From contig NZ_JACSQA010000008.1 of the NCBI RefSeq assembly GCF_014836845.1, positions 42,676 to 106,675 on the forward strand: 64,000 bases of DNA, read 5' to 3'. The notes beneath the pieces are model-generated. The model ran no database searches. It had not been told where the DNA came from and worked only from the letters and a program-made list of their open reading frames with translations. The position numbers were made by a program, and so were the translations under genes. Within the stretch, counting starts at the first letter, position 1, and the number at the start of each line of letters is the position of its first letter. This DNA is from Ureibacillus galli (GTDB taxonomy: Bacteria; Bacillota; Bacilli; Bacillales_A; Planococcaceae). Below are positions 17,902 through 27,570 of the stretch, one piece after another.

Positions 17902-18918
17902 ATGGATACTATATTAATACTTACAATATTAGTCGTAATCTTCGCTTTAGCTTTCGACTTTATAAACGGTTTCCATGATACAGCTAACGCAATCGCCACA
18001 TCCGTATCAACTCGTGCATTACCTCCACGGGTTGCTGTATTAATGGCTGCTATTATGAACTTTATTGGGGCAATTACTTTCGTTGGAGTGGCAAAAGCCA
18101 TTGCAAAAGATATCGTTGATCCCTTTTCATTGAACGTTACGCCAGATGATACAACTGGTACAGTCGTTATTTTGGCTGCTTTATTATCTGCTATTACTTG
18201 GAACTTATTAACTTGGTACTTCGGTATACCATCAAGTTCTTCCCATACATTAATCGGTTCTATTGCCGGTGCAGCAATTGCGGCAGCTGGATTTGGAATA
18301 TTAAATTACAATGGTTTTTCAAGTATCATTGTCGGTTTAATCGCTTCACCATTTCTTGCTTTAGCTATAGGATTTATCTTTATGTCTGCATTTAAAGTCA
18401 TTTTTAAAAATTTCAACCTTTATCGAACGAATAAAGGGTTCCGTACAGTACAAATTTTTACAGCGGCTATTCAATCTTTTACTCACGGTACAAACGATGC
18501 TCAAAAAGCAATGGGTATTATTACGATGGCTTTAATTGCTGCCGGCTTACAATCAACAGATGAAGTGCAAGAATGGGTACGAATTGCCTGTGCAATTGCA
18601 ATGGGTCTTGGTACTTCAGTTGGTGGTTATAAAATCATCAAAACCGTTGGGGGTAAAATTATGAAAATCCGCCCTGTAAACGGGGCTGCGGCAGATTTAG
18701 CTTCTGCATCCGTTATTTTCGGTGCAACACTGATTCATTTACCAGTTTCAACGACTCACGTAATTTCTTCTGCAATTATGGGGGTTGGATCTGCACAACG
18801 GGTTAAAGGTGTAAAATGGGGAGTTGCTCGTAAAATCGTTCTGACTTGGATTATTACAATGCCAATTTCTGCGGTTATGGCCGGGATTTTCTTCCTTATC
18901 CTCAACCTATTCTTCTAA
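17902..18918 (+). CDS. pit: Low-affinity inorganic phosphate transporter
   Basis: PiT-family permease importing metal-phosphate complexes with protons. The 338 residues contain the two inverted family signatures: DFINGFHDTANAIATSV near the N-terminus and FTHGTNDAQKAMGI in the second half. TCAGGAG lies upstream of the ATG, and a strong terminator follows. ykaA immediately upstream encodes its DUF47 partner. Confidence 0.95.
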   Translation: MDTILILTILVVIFALAFDFINGFHDTANAIATSVSTRALPPRVAVLMAAIMNFIGAITFVGVAKAIAKDIVDPFSLNVTPDDTTGTVVILAALLSAITWNLLTWYFGIPSSSSHTLIGSIAGAAIAAAGFGILNYNGFSSIIVGLIASPFLALAIGFIFMSAFKVIFKNFNLYRTNKGFRTVQIFTAAIQSFTHGTNDAQKAMGIITMALIAAGLQSTDEVQEWVRIACAIAMGLGTSVGGYKIIKTVGGKIMKIRPVNGAAADLASASVIFGATLIHLPVSTTHVISSAIMGVGSAQRVKGVKWGVARKIVLTWIITMPISAVMAGIFFLILNLFF

Positions 18919-18930
18919 AAATCATACTAT

Positions 18931-18960
18931 AACCAAACGAAAGTTTTCGTTTGGTTTTTA
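18931..18960 (+). terminator. Intrinsic terminator of ykaA-pit
   Basis: AACCAAACGAA pairs with TTCGTTTGGTT (within 18931-18956), followed by TTTTATTTT. Confidence 0.9.
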
Positions 18961-18970
18961 TTTTGCATTA

Positions 18971-19009
18971 AAAAAAGAGCTAAGAAGTTTATCCTTCTCC
19001 AGCTCTTTT
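18971..19009 (-). terminator. Terminator of the 19-20.8 kb minus-strand genes
   Basis: AAAAGAGCT (18973-18981) pairs with AGCTCTTTT (19001-19009), with inner AGAAG/CTTCT pairing; reading minus it ends in a T run. It is the first terminator seen downstream of the AI-2E gene and the two genes after it. Confidence 0.75.
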
Positions 19010-19015
19010 ATGATT

Positions 19016-19189
19016 TTATAATCGGCTAATTTCTTCCTTATTAACTGGTGTTATTAAGGAAGTCTCATTAATTGTCGTATCTTTTTTCGGTTCATATGTT
19101 GCAAAAAATATTTGCATCGCGATGACAATTAATAAACAAATTACTACGATAAATGCAACAAAATAAATGGCTACTTTTTTTCCGCTCAT
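19016..19189 (-). CDS. Small single-span membrane protein, unknown
   Basis: A 57-codon gene too short for common ORF cut-offs. It starts ATG at 19189 with GGGGAA six bases upstream and stops TAA at 19016. The protein has a short positively charged start (MSGKKVA), one hydrophobic helix of about 25 residues (8-30), and a polar tail with TYEPKKDTTI and KEEISRL. It begins 13 bases after the end of the 152-residue gene upstream and is followed at once by a terminator, so it looks like the last gene of that unit. I recognise no family. Confidence 0.7.
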   Translation of the reverse strand: MSGKKVAIYFVAFIVVICLLIVIAMQIFFATYEPKKDTTINETSLITPVNKEEISRL

Positions 19190-19202
19190 TCTGTTTCCCC
19201 TT

Positions 19203-19661
19203 TTATTTTTTCAAGACAAATCCTTCATCATGTAAATAATTCACTGCTGCTTCTCGCGTTCCAAAGGATTCTTCTAAATTATTTTGATGGTAAATATCCC
19301 AATTCCATTGATCGTGGATTAGTTTTAAAATGGTACCGTCACGGGAAACCCATGTTTCCTCAATTGGTATATCGGTCTCTTCCGATAAGTAGTTTATTGA
19401 GTCACGAATAATTTCCCGTAAAGATTTTTCATCAAAATCGCGAATGTTGACTAATCCTTTATCATTTGCCAACTCCTCATATTTTAGCAAGTCTCCAACA
19501 TAAACAAATCCATTACCGTTCGGATGCATCTTTTCAATAACAATCGTTTTTTCGTATAAGCTTTCTTCGAAATGATAGTTCAATCGCTTTAATGAAATTT
19601 CCTTTTTGGTTAGTTCAGGAAACGATTCAATGATAGATTGTTTTTCTTCAAATGATAACAT
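19203..19661 (-). CDS. Uncharacterised cytoplasmic protein, 152 residues
   Basis: A soluble acidic protein without signal peptide or membrane segment. It contains an Ile/Glu-rich N-terminus, an NPNGFVYVGDLL-like beta segment and a C-terminal DGTILKLIHDQWNWDIYH stretch. I cannot assign a family. AAGGAG lies seven to eight bases upstream of the ATG. Gene spacing suggests co-transcription with the small membrane protein downstream and possibly with the AI-2E-type gene 43 bases upstream. The reading frame is well supported by the ribosome site and codon use. Confidence 0.75.
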   Translation of the reverse strand: MLSFEEKQSIIESFPELTKKEISLKRLNYHFEESLYEKTIVIEKMHPNGNGFVYVGDLLKYEELANDKGLVNIRDFDEKSLREIIRDSINYLSEETDIPIEETWVSRDGTILKLIHDQWNWDIYHQNNLEESFGTREAAVNYLHDEGFVLKK

Positions 19662-19703
19662 GAATAAACTCCTTCGTATCTCTACTATGCAATCGCTTTT
19701 TCA

Positions 19704-20783
19704 TTATACCGACTTAGTAGCAGCCTCTTTTATTTTTTTCCGTTCTTCGTAAATATTTTTTACCACCGCTTTAATAACTGCATAAGTTGGAATGGCAATA
19801 ATAATAAAAATAAAGCCACCAATATTACCCGCTGCCAGAACAATTGTAATAACCGTTAACGGATGCACATCCAATGTTTTCCCCATAATGTTTGGTGTAA
19901 TTAGGTTACTTTCAATTTGTTGAGCAACTAAAGTTATTACACCAACCCAAACGACTAAAATTGGATCTTGCACTATGGCAACGACAAGGGCAGGTGCTAA
20001 TGATATCCATGGTCCGATAAAAGGAATCATATTCATAAAGAAAGCAAAAATTGATAGTAATAACGCATAATCCAGATCGATAATTAAGTATCCGATAAAC
20101 ATCATCGAAGCTAAAATTAAACTAATCAATACTTGTCCTTGAACATAATTTCGTAATACATTGTCGATATCGGATAAAGTCTCTTTCACCCATGTACGTC
20201 TTTCACCTGAAAAGATTTTATAAATATTCGGAGCAAACTTTTCATGGTCTTTTAACATATAAATAAAAAAGAACGGTACTAAGATTAAAGTAAACACTGC
20301 TGAAAATGTCCCACTGACGATAGAAACAATATATTTACTTCCCGTCATTGCAATGTCTTGAATGGAATTTGAAATGGAGTCAACAAAGTTTTCTACCTGT
20401 GGAGGTAAATTATCTTTGTTATCTAGTACAATGTCGGCTGTATCCATTATTTTATCTCCTATATAAGGAGCATTTTTCACTAAATTATTTACCTGCTCCG
20501 AAATTGGATTACCGATTAATAAAAGAATTCCTGTTACGATTCCTGCTAATAATAAAATAATCGTAGAGATACTCGCCCATCTTGGAGCGCCCTTTTTTTC
20601 CATAATTCTTTGTAACGGTTCGGATATGTAGTAAAGTACACCGCCTAACAATAACGGGATAAATATCGTTTTAATAATGATAAAAATCGGATTAAAAATC
20701 CAATGAATTTCAACAACGTATTTAATAATTAAAAGTGCTATGATAATCCCTATACCAACTTGAAACCATACTTTTTTTGTCAT
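19704..20783 (-). CDS. AI-2E family transporter/permease
   Basis: Integral membrane protein of 359 residues of the AI-2 exporter superfamily (TqsA/YtvI/PerM relatives). Members export autoinducer-2 in some species or act as Na+(Li+)/H+ antiporters in others. Visible marks are two N-terminal helices, a soluble central segment (about 90-150), the FFIYMLKDHE motif near 175-185, and the family-typical late GPWISLAPALVVA and QQIESNLITPNIMG segments. AAGGGGTGAG precedes the ATG. The actual substrate is open. Confidence 0.85.
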   Translation of the reverse strand: MTKKVWFQVGIGIIIALLIIKYVVEIHWIFNPIFIIIKTIFIPLLLGGVLYYISEPLQRIMEKKGAPRWASISTIILLLAGIVTGILLLIGNPISEQVNNLVKNAPYIGDKIMDTADIVLDNKDNLPPQVENFVDSISNSIQDIAMTGSKYIVSIVSGTFSAVFTLILVPFFFIYMLKDHEKFAPNIYKIFSGERRTWVKETLSDIDNVLRNYVQGQVLISLILASMMFIGYLIIDLDYALLLSIFAFFMNMIPFIGPWISLAPALVVAIVQDPILVVWVGVITLVAQQIESNLITPNIMGKTLDVHPLTVITIVLAAGNIGGFIFIIIAIPTYAVIKAVVKNIYEERKKIKEAATKSV

Positions 20784-20884
20784 ATACGCTCACCCCTTTC
20801 CACATTGTTCCATCAATCATTATTTCCTATTCAACCATTATATACTATATTTGATTTTATAATATGGAATCGAAAGAAACTACA

Positions 20885-20918
20885 AAAAAACTCTCGAAAG
20901 ATTTACTTTCGAGAGTTT
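20885..20918 (-). terminator. Intrinsic terminator of pepF
   Basis: AAACTCTCGAAAG (20888-20900) pairs perfectly with CTTTCGAGAGTTT (20906-20918) around a five-base loop; T run on the minus strand. Confidence 0.9.
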
Positions 20919-20923
20919 AAAAA

Positions 20924-22621
20924 CTATAATGCGGCATCATCTACAGAGTTTAAATATCCCTCAATAGCACCAATTACCGATTCCACACATCCATCTTCAA
21001 ATGGGGAAATTAATCCTGCTTCTTTTACTAATTTCGTAAACGACATGGAACCACCCAAGCCACATAAGTGAATATAATCTTTCCACGCTGCTTCGAAATC
21101 TTCTCTTGAACGTTTCCAAAATTGGAACGCACAAACTTGAGCTAATGTATAATCAATATAATAGAATGGACTACCGTAAATGTGCCCTTGGCGTTGCCAG
21201 AATCCGCCTGTCTCTAAATATTCATAACCGTCGTAATCGCGGTGAGGTAAATATTTTTCTTCAATATCCTTCCATGCCTGTTTACGTTGAGCCGGTGTCA
21301 TTGCTGGATTTTTATAAACAACATGTTGGAATTCGTCGACTGCAACACCGTATGGTAAAAATAATAGCCCACTACTTAAATGGCTAAATTTATATTTTTC
21401 TGTTTCTTCTTTAAAGAATAATTCCATCCATGGCCAAGTAAAGAACTCCATACTCATGGAATGGATTTCAGCAGATTCATAAGTTGGCCATAAATATTCT
21501 GGAATGCCGATATTGCGGCTAGAATACACTTGGAACGCATGACCCGCTTCGTGTGTTAGTACATCAATATCACCAGAAGTTCCATTAAAGTTAGAGAAAA
21601 TGAACGGTGAATCGTAATTATCGATAAATGTACAATAACCGCCGCTTTCTTTCCCTTTTTTCGCCTCTAAATCCATTAATTCACGGTCAATCATAAAATT
21701 GAAAAATTCACCTGTTTCAGTGGAAAGTTCTTCATACATTTTTTTACCGTTCTTTACGATCCATGCAGGATCACCTTGTGGTTTAGCATTCCCTGAAAGG
21801 AAGTTCAATCCTTCATCATAGAATTTAAAATCGCTAATTCCAATACGCTTTGCTTGTCTTTTATAAAGTTTTGTCGCTAGGGGTACAATGAGTTTTTGAA
21901 CTTGATCTCGGAAATTCGCAACCATTTCTTCGTCGTAATCAACACGATCCATATTCACATAACCTAACTCAACATAATTTTTATAGCCGAGGGTCGTAGC
22001 AATTTTATGGCGAAGATGAACTAACTTATCATAAATCTCATCGAACTTTTCCCCATTTTCTGCAAAGAAGTTAAATCTTGCTTTCATTGCCTCTTTACGT
22101 ACTTCACGATCTGTTGATTCACCATACGGTGTTAATTGAGCAAGGGTTAATGTTTTCCCATCAAACTCAATTTGTGCAGAGGCTACTAGCTTGTTATATT
22201 CGGAAACAAGTTTGTTCTCCTGTTGCATTAGTTCAATAACCTCTGGGGAAAAGGCTTTAATTTGATTTTCAGCCAATGCAAATAGCTGAGTCCCCCATTT
22301 TTCTTCTAATTGCTTTCTATAAGGAGATTTCACCAGCTCTTTATAGTATTCAAATTTGAGTTCTTCAAATTGAGGTGAAACTTCATCTAAATAGTCCCGT
22401 TCCTTTTGATAAAACTCATCATTCGTATCAATTGAAGCACGTACATATACTAAATTTTCTTGTGTTGAAAAATCATTTCGGAAAGCATTAATTTTTTTAA
22501 TGATTTCACTTTGGCTTTCAACGGAATCTGCATTTTTAAACTGCTCGATTAGTTCACGAATGTTTTTCTTTAGTTCATCTAGGTTTGGTCTTTTATATTC
22601 ATAATCTTTAAATGTTACCAT
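20924..22621 (-). CDS. pepF: M3-family oligoendopeptidase
   Basis: Zinc metallopeptidase that cleaves oligopeptides in the cytoplasm. The zinc motif HEAGH is at residues 357-361 (THEAGHAF), with the downstream glutamate expected in AEIHSMSMEFF. The protein is 565 residues, the usual size of the M3 (PepF-like, COG1164) group. The frame is open eight codons further to a GTG at 22645, but only the ATG at 22621 has a good GGGGTG ribosome site. Its product would process peptides imported by the Opp and DtpT systems in this window. Confidence 0.9.
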   Translation of the reverse strand: MVTFKDYEYKRPNLDELKKNIRELIEQFKNADSVESQSEIIKKINAFRNDFSTQENLVYVRASIDTNDEFYQKERDYLDEVSPQFEELKFEYYKELVKSPYRKQLEEKWGTQLFALAENQIKAFSPEVIELMQQENKLVSEYNKLVASAQIEFDGKTLTLAQLTPYGESTDREVRKEAMKARFNFFAENGEKFDEIYDKLVHLRHKIATTLGYKNYVELGYVNMDRVDYDEEMVANFRDQVQKLIVPLATKLYKRQAKRIGISDFKFYDEGLNFLSGNAKPQGDPAWIVKNGKKMYEELSTETGEFFNFMIDRELMDLEAKKGKESGGYCTFIDNYDSPFIFSNFNGTSGDIDVLTHEAGHAFQVYSSRNIGIPEYLWPTYESAEIHSMSMEFFTWPWMELFFKEETEKYKFSHLSSGLLFLPYGVAVDEFQHVVYKNPAMTPAQRKQAWKDIEEKYLPHRDYDGYEYLETGGFWQRQGHIYGSPFYYIDYTLAQVCAFQFWKRSREDFEAAWKDYIHLCGLGGSMSFTKLVKEAGLISPFEDGCVESVIGAIEGYLNSVDDAAL

Positions 22622-22731
22622 CCTATTGCACCCCTCTTTTTTCACAATTCACTTCATCATCTATTATTAACGATTTCTTCCAGAAGAGCAACTATTCTGA
22701 TAATTTTTAAGATTAATAGGATGTAGAAAAT

Positions 22732-22766
22732 AAAAAGTACATTCTGAAACATCGAATGTACTTTTC
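22732..22766 (-). terminator. Intrinsic terminator of chemoreceptor gene
   Basis: AAAAGTACATTC (22733-22744) pairs with GAATGTACTTTT (22754-22765); minus-strand T residues follow. Confidence 0.87.
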
Positions 22767-22772
22767 ACTAAA

Positions 22773-24521
22773 CTAAATTTTAAATTTACTTATTTCCTCC
22801 ATCATTTCTTTAGAAGTTAATTCAAGTAATGCAACAACTTCTTCAAGTTTATCAACCATATTTACTTGAATGTCTGTTGATCCGGCCACTTCTTTTGTTT
22901 GATTAGTCGTATTCGATACAAGTTTATTCATCTCTTCTGTAGATGCTAAAATTTCCTCTGAGCTTGCAGACATTTGTTCAATTACGGCTGAGTCATCTTG
23001 TATCTTTGAGTCTACTGCGGATACAACGGATGAAATTTGATTTAACATTTGCCCAATTTCCATAACTGACTGGTTCCCCATTTTTACTTCTTCTGTGCTG
23101 TTTTCCATCTCTTCTAAAGCTTTATTACTAATTTGAACGAATTTTTGAAGATGGTTTTGAATATCATCGGCAGAGCTTTTCGACATTTCCGCAAGTTTTC
23201 GTACTTCATCGGCAACGACAGCAAAGCCTTTACCCGCTTCCCCTGCTCGTGCAGCTTCAATAGCCGCGTTTAATGCAAGAAGATTTGTTTGATCAGCAAT
23301 GTTTGTTATAATCGATACCATCTCTTTAATAGAATTGAATTTTTCTCCCATTTCTCGAACATAACTTTCAGTATGCAGAACAGATGTCTCCACGTTTTGA
23401 ATTTGGGAAACAACTTGTTGTGCATGTTCTACACTAGTAGTGACTAAACGAGTCATTTCGGTAGATGATTCGGCAATTTCAGAAGTTGTATCTGCTAATC
23501 TTTGAATACCGATAGACATTTCATTCATCGCTTGTGTTACTTCTTTATTACTTTCTTCTTGTTGGTCGCTACTCGAAGCAATTTCAATAATGCTTGAAGC
23601 AATGGTCGTAGTCGATTGTCCTACTTGAGTTGCTGCAGTTTCCAATTCAACAACTACCCGTTCCAAATTTTTTGATTTCGTATTTATTTTCAATAATGTT
23701 TGGGACAAATTGTTTAAAGCTTGAGAAAATGTTTTCGAAAAGATGGCAATTTCATTATGTTGTTTTAACTTTAGAGTAGACAGCGTTTCATTGACACCTT
23801 TTAAATTCCCGTCGGATAATTGATCCGATGCTACTTTTAACACTTCTAATGGCTTTAATGATTTATTCACGTAACGATAAACAATAAATAATCCGATTAA
23901 AATAATCATTAAAAAAATAACTCCAATTTTTGGGACGATTCCCATCATCACATTTGAACTTACTTCATCTACATATGAAGCATCAATATCAATACCTAAG
24001 AAGGCAACGACTTCACCATTTTTATCTTTCATTGGAATCGTACCGGAAATATATTCCCCAAATTCACTGCTTAATAAATCGGAATGATAAGAACCATCTT
24101 TCAACACTTTTTGTAAATGTTCATAGGTGGTTGATCCAGAAGCGTCACCAATAGTAGCTGCATTTTCTGTATCTTCTACGGGCATACCGTCGACTAGAAA
24201 CGTCACATCTTCTCCTTTTTCAGGAACTGCGTATGTATAGGCATAGAGAACACCATTCATCTCACGTAAATCATTTAATTGTTCTCTTAACTCCCAATAT
24301 AAATCGTTTTCCTCTGGATTTTCTGCTAATTTTTTATATTGTTCAACATCGATAAACTTCAACATATTATTAGCGATTTCAACTGTTCGTTCCCCGACTG
24401 CTTCCTTTACAGATTCCCTCGAATTATACATCATTGTAAAAGTATAAATGCCTAATAATAAAACAAAAACAACGATAATAATGGATAGGATTTGTCTTGA
24501 TAACCGTTTCCCTTTGTTCAT
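22773..24521 (-). CDS. Methyl-accepting chemotaxis protein
   Basis: Membrane chemoreceptor of 582 residues. One helix (about 10-32) leads into an extracellular sensor domain of Cache/PDC type (about 33-190, including [14 protein letters not shown]). A second helix follows (about 193-213), then HAMP (about 214-270) and the coiled-coil signalling domain. Its hairpin tip [20 protein letters not shown] is the CheA/CheW contact and is fully conserved. AAAGGAG precedes the ATG. A SigD-type promoter lies upstream (24558-24584), as expected for motility genes. The ligand is unknown. Confidence 0.93.
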   Translation of the reverse strand: MNKGKRLSRQILSIIIVVFVLLLGIYTFTMMYNSRESVKEAVGERTVEIANNMLKFIDVEQYKKLAENPEENDLYWELREQLNDLREMNGVLYAYTYAVPEKGEDVTFLVDGMPVEDTENAATIGDASGSTTYEHLQKVLKDGSYHSDLLSSEFGEYISGTIPMKDKNGEVVAFLGIDIDASYVDEVSSNVMMGIVPKIGVIFLMIILIGLFIVYRYVNKSLKPLEVLKVASDQLSDGNLKGVNETLSTLKLKQHNEIAIFSKTFSQALNNLSQTLLKINTKSKNLERVVVELETAATQVGQSTTTIASSIIEIASSSDQQEESNKEVTQAMNEMSIGIQRLADTTSEIAESSTEMTRLVTTSVEHAQQVVSQIQNVETSVLHTESYVREMGEKFNSIKEMVSIITNIADQTNLLALNAAIEAARAGEAGKGFAVVADEVRKLAEMSKSSADDIQNHLQKFVQISNKALEEMENSTEEVKMGNQSVMEIGQMLNQISSVVSAVDSKIQDDSAVIEQMSASSEEILASTEEMNKLVSNTTNQTKEVAGSTDIQVNMVDKLEEVVALLELTSKEMMEEISKFKI

Positions 24522-24557
24522 GTATAAATGCTCCTTTAAATAAATTACTCAAAGTTC

Positions 24558-24584
24558 TTATCGACCCTTTTTGATGGATATTAA
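24558..24584 (-). promoter_or_regulatory. SigD-type (flagellar sigma) promoter of chemoreceptor
   Basis: On the minus strand TTAA (24581-24584) and GTCGATAA (24558-24565) are separated by 15 bases, near the SigD consensus TAAA-N15-GCCGATAT, about 40 bp upstream of the gene. Confidence 0.55.
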
Positions 24585-24622
24585 TAAACCAATTTAAATA
24601 AGCAAATCTTATTCTTTTCAAC

Positions 24623-24652
24623 AAAAAAACCAGCAGCAATAAGCTACTGGTT
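24623..24652 (-). terminator. Intrinsic terminator of YebC-family gene
   Basis: AACCAG (24628-24633) pairs with CTGGTT (24647-24652) with inner AGC/GCT pairing; reading minus it ends in TTTTTTTG. Confidence 0.82.
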
Positions 24653-24683
24653 CATTTTTCTATTTAACTAGCGAACTTTACAA

Positions 24684-25403
24684 TTATTCTCCTAAATCTG
24701 CATTATGGTAGACACGTTGTACATCATCTAAATCTTCTAATGCATCGATCATTTTTTCAAACTTCGCTTTATCTTCACCTGTTAACGTCACTTCTGTTTG
24801 CGGAAGCATTGTTAACTCAGCTACTGTAAATTCACTAATACCCGCTGCTTTTAAAGCCTCTTGCGCTACATGGAATTGGTCAGGCTCTGCATAAACGATC
24901 ACTGTACCATCTTCTTCATATACGTCGCGAGCATCTACGTCTGCTTCTAATAATATTTCTAATACTTCATCCGCTGTTTTATCTTCAATACCGAACACCG
25001 CTGTTGAATCGAACATATAAGTAACAGAACCTGTTACTCCCATATTTCCTCCATTTTTTCCGAAAGCTGCGCGTACATCTGAAGCAGTACGATTAACGTT
25101 GTTTGTTAATGCATCTACAATGACCATTGTTCCGCCAACTCCAAATCCTTCGTAGCGTAACTCGTCATAATCTTCCCCGCCTGCACCTTTTGCTTTATCA
25201 ATTGCTTTATCGATAATATGTTTTGGCACATTATATGTTTTCGCTCGTTCTAATACAAATTTTAAAGCTGAGTTAGATTCCGGATCTGGTTCACCTTTTT
25301 TAGCTGCAACATAAATTTCTGTACCAAATTTCGCATAAATACGACTTGTATTTTTATCTTTTTCGGCTTTCTTATCTTTAATGTTATTCCATTTACGACC
25401 CAT
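24684..25403 (-). CDS. YebC/TACO1-family protein, YeeN/YeeI subtype
   Basis: A 239-residue YebC-family protein. The N-terminus [20 protein letters not shown] is that of the YeeN (E. coli)/YeeI (B. subtilis) subgroup, rather than the MAGHSKW start of the canonical YebC. The family has been described as a DNA-binding regulator and, more recently, as a ribosome-associated factor helping translation of proline-rich stretches. The frame opens at a GTG three codons earlier (25412); the ATG at 25403 is preferred because homologues begin MGRKW. It is monocistronic. Confidence 0.9.
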   Translation of the reverse strand: MGRKWNNIKDKKAEKDKNTSRIYAKFGTEIYVAAKKGEPDPESNSALKFVLERAKTYNVPKHIIDKAIDKAKGAGGEDYDELRYEGFGVGGTMVIVDALTNNVNRTASDVRAAFGKNGGNMGVTGSVTYMFDSTAVFGIEDKTADEVLEILLEADVDARDVYEEDGTVIVYAEPDQFHVAQEALKAAGISEFTVAELTMLPQTEVTLTGEDKAKFEKMIDALEDLDDVQRVYHNADLGE

Positions 25404-25528
25404 TGGATTCACTCTCTTTCCATTTTAATAACTATATTTTAAGGCATATAATGATAACCTTTAAATGATATGAGACTGTAATATTATACACTATTCGTTT
25501 GACAAAGAGAAAGGTATCATATTCCATC

Positions 25529-25987
25529 CTACTTCTCCCTTAAAATTTTCTCCAATAACGCTTCGCATCCATCTACTACCAGTTCATAAGTTTCTTGAAA
25601 ATCCCCTGTATAGTAAGGGTCTGGCACATCTTTTTTATGATCAGTTAAATCTAAAAATCGGAATATTTTCGGATGTTCTGGCTGGCCTAACATTTGACGT
25701 ATGTTACGCACATTACTACTATCCATTCCTATGATGTAATCAAATGTTTCGAAATCTTCTGTTGAGAGCTGTCTTCCTTTCATACCACTAGTTGAAATAC
25801 CGAACTCTTTCAGTTTTGCTTTAGTGCCTTTATGGGGAGGCTCTCCGATATGCCAAGAACTAGTTGCAGCCGAATCTACTTTAATTTGATCACTTAATCC
25901 TTTGTTTTCCACTAAGTGGCGCATAACCGCTTCAGCCATTGGGGAGCGACAAATATTCCCTAAACAAACAAAAAGTACACGTGTCAT
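25529..25987 (-). CDS. yfkJ: Low-molecular-weight protein tyrosine phosphatase
   Basis: Cytoplasmic phosphatase of 152 residues. The catalytic CX5R loop is C8-LGNIC-R14-S15 at the N-terminus, and the general acid aspartate lies in DPYYTG near residue 121. Among the two LMW-PTPs of B. subtilis it resembles YfkJ more than YwlE (an arginine phosphatase), but this subtype call is from memory. AAGGAGG precedes the ATG. A terminator separates it from the acyltransferase gene upstream. Confidence 0.88.
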   Translation of the reverse strand: MTRVLFVCLGNICRSPMAEAVMRHLVENKGLSDQIKVDSAATSSWHIGEPPHKGTKAKLKEFGISTSGMKGRQLSTEDFETFDYIIGMDSSNVRNIRQMLGQPEHPKIFRFLDLTDHKKDVPDPYYTGDFQETYELVVDGCEALLEKILREK

Positions 25988-26003
25988 ATTGATTCCTCCT
26001 TAC

Positions 26004-26031
26004 AAAAAGCACTTTCCAATATGGAAAGTGC
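26004..26031 (-). terminator. Intrinsic terminator of acyltransferase gene
   Basis: GCACTTTCC (26009-26017) pairs with GGAAAGTGC (26023-26031); minus strand continues TTTTTG. Confidence 0.83.
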
Positions 26032-26038
26032 ATGTACA

Positions 26039-26635
26039 TTATTTTTTAATTTTCGATTTCAAATCTTCTGTTAAACGTTCCAGCTCTTTTTCTAAAAATT
26101 GAGTTGATTCGTCCCTTGCCTCTTTACCACTTCCAACTGTAAATGGTTCTCCATAAATCAGATAGCCTTTTTGACGCTTAAACACTTCGCCAACGTTTCT
26201 TGGTCCTACATAAGCTGCCGGTACAATTTGAGCCTTTGATAGTTGGGCAATCGTAATCGCCCCTTGTTTTAATTCTGTATTTTCTGTTGATCGGGTCCCG
26301 CTAGGGAAGATTCCAACCACTTTTCCTTCTTTTATTAGTTGACGTGGGATTTTAATAACGCTTGGCCCTGGGTTCTCTCGATCTACTGGGAAAGCATTTA
26401 AATTGGCAATAATCGAGCCAAATTTCCCTTCAAATAATTGTTTCTTTGCCATGAAATGAATGTGCCGTGGATATAATGATACACCTAAGTTTAAAATATC
26501 TACATATCCATTATGGGTACAGGCGATAATATAACCGCCTTCCTTCGGTAAATTTTCTTTACCATATACCTTTGCTTTTGAGCCATTAAGCATTAAAAAC
26601 ACATTAACAAGATTAGCTCCAATATCATATAACAC
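26039..26635 (-). CDS. 1-acyl-glycerol-3-phosphate acyltransferase-like protein
   Basis: PlsC-family acyltransferase of 198 residues, transferring acyl chains to lysophosphatidic acid or a related acceptor at the membrane. The catalytic HX4D motif is H41-NGYV-D46, and the acceptor-binding motif appears as FPSGTRS (usually FPEGTRS). GTG start at 26635 is supported by AGGAA seven bases upstream. Family members of this size are PlsC-like, though some act on other lipids. The Glu-to-Ser change in the EGTR motif is notable. Confidence 0.85.
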   Translation of the reverse strand: MLYDIGANLVNVFLMLNGSKAKVYGKENLPKEGGYIIACTHNGYVDILNLGVSLYPRHIHFMAKKQLFEGKFGSIIANLNAFPVDRENPGPSVIKIPRQLIKEGKVVGIFPSGTRSTENTELKQGAITIAQLSKAQIVPAAYVGPRNVGEVFKRQKGYLIYGEPFTVGSGKEARDESTQFLEKELERLTEDLKSKIKK

Positions 26636-26669
26636 TTCAACATTCCTACCTTTTTATAATATCTTTAGT

Positions 26670-27515
26670 TTATTTTGTTCCTTCTCCAACTAATATTTCA
26701 AGATCAATTGTAATTTCATTTAAAGATAAATCCTTTTCTAAATGCCAACCAAGGGGCGTCATTTCTAGAAGCTTAGGTACAAGCTTTTCATCCAAAGGCA
26801 TTGTATATGTAATACGCTCCTGTTTGACATTAGCAAAATGTTCTTTAAATCTCTCTACCGTTTGTTCGTTTGTATAATGTTCTTTTTCCGAGTTCGCAAA
26901 TGCTTGTCTGCGTATTTCTTTTAAATAGTCTGATTGGGGTACTACTTTTATTAATTTCCCTTTTTCATTTAACAATCTACTGAATTCACCGTAGTTAGCA
27001 GGGGATAGAATATTTAATATACAATCAAAGGATTGTTCTTTAAAAGGACTGTTGGCTAAATCTCCTACACACCAAATTTTATGCTCATAAAATTTTGCCG
27101 CAGATTGGATTCCTTCCTTAGAAATATCAATCCCAACAGCCAACACTTGCTGTTCCAATTCATTTATAACTTTATTTAAATGAGAACCTTCACCACAGCC
27201 AGTATCTAAAATCGTTTTCGTACGGTTCCCTACATATTTCGCAATCGCCTTTTGGACCGGCTCATATAAACCACTATTCATAACTTCCTGACGAGATTCA
27301 AATAGATTTTTACTATACATGGATGTGAAAGGTTTAATCATGAAATTCACATATCCTTGTTTTGCAATATCGAAAGAATGATGATTATGACATAACACAT
27401 GGCCATCGTCACTTACATGCATATCCTTTTGGCAAATCGGACATGAAAAAAGTGTTTCATGTTCTTTCATATATAAAATGCTAGCAGCTCTTTTTGATAC
27501 TTTCCCCACATTCAT
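26670..27515 (-). CDS. rlmA: 23S rRNA (guanine) methyltransferase RlmA-like
   Basis: SAM-dependent methyltransferase that modifies G745/G748 in helix 35 of 23S rRNA. An N-terminal zinc finger C25-P-I-C28 ... C42-x3-H46 matches the RlmA arrangement, followed by the SAM-binding LDTGCGEGSH motif. The 281-residue length is normal. The annotated ATG (27515) is almost on top of GGAG, so a GTG two codons later (27509) with ideal spacing may be the real start. The RlmA-II type (TlrB relatives) influences macrolide sensitivity; whether this one modifies 745 or 748 cannot be read. Confidence 0.88.
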   Translation of the reverse strand: MNVGKVSKRAASILYMKEHETLFSCPICQKDMHVSDDGHVLCHNHHSFDIAKQGYVNFMIKPFTSMYSKNLFESRQEVMNSGLYEPVQKAIAKYVGNRTKTILDTGCGEGSHLNKVINELEQQVLAVGIDISKEGIQSAAKFYEHKIWCVGDLANSPFKEQSFDCILNILSPANYGEFSRLLNEKGKLIKVVPQSDYLKEIRRQAFANSEKEHYTNEQTVERFKEHFANVKQERITYTMPLDEKLVPKLLEMTPLGWHLEKDLSLNEITIDLEILVGEGTK

Positions 27516-27570
27516 GCTCCTTTTTAAGTTGCTGTAAGTATCATATCATCTATTCCCATAGAATGAAAAA

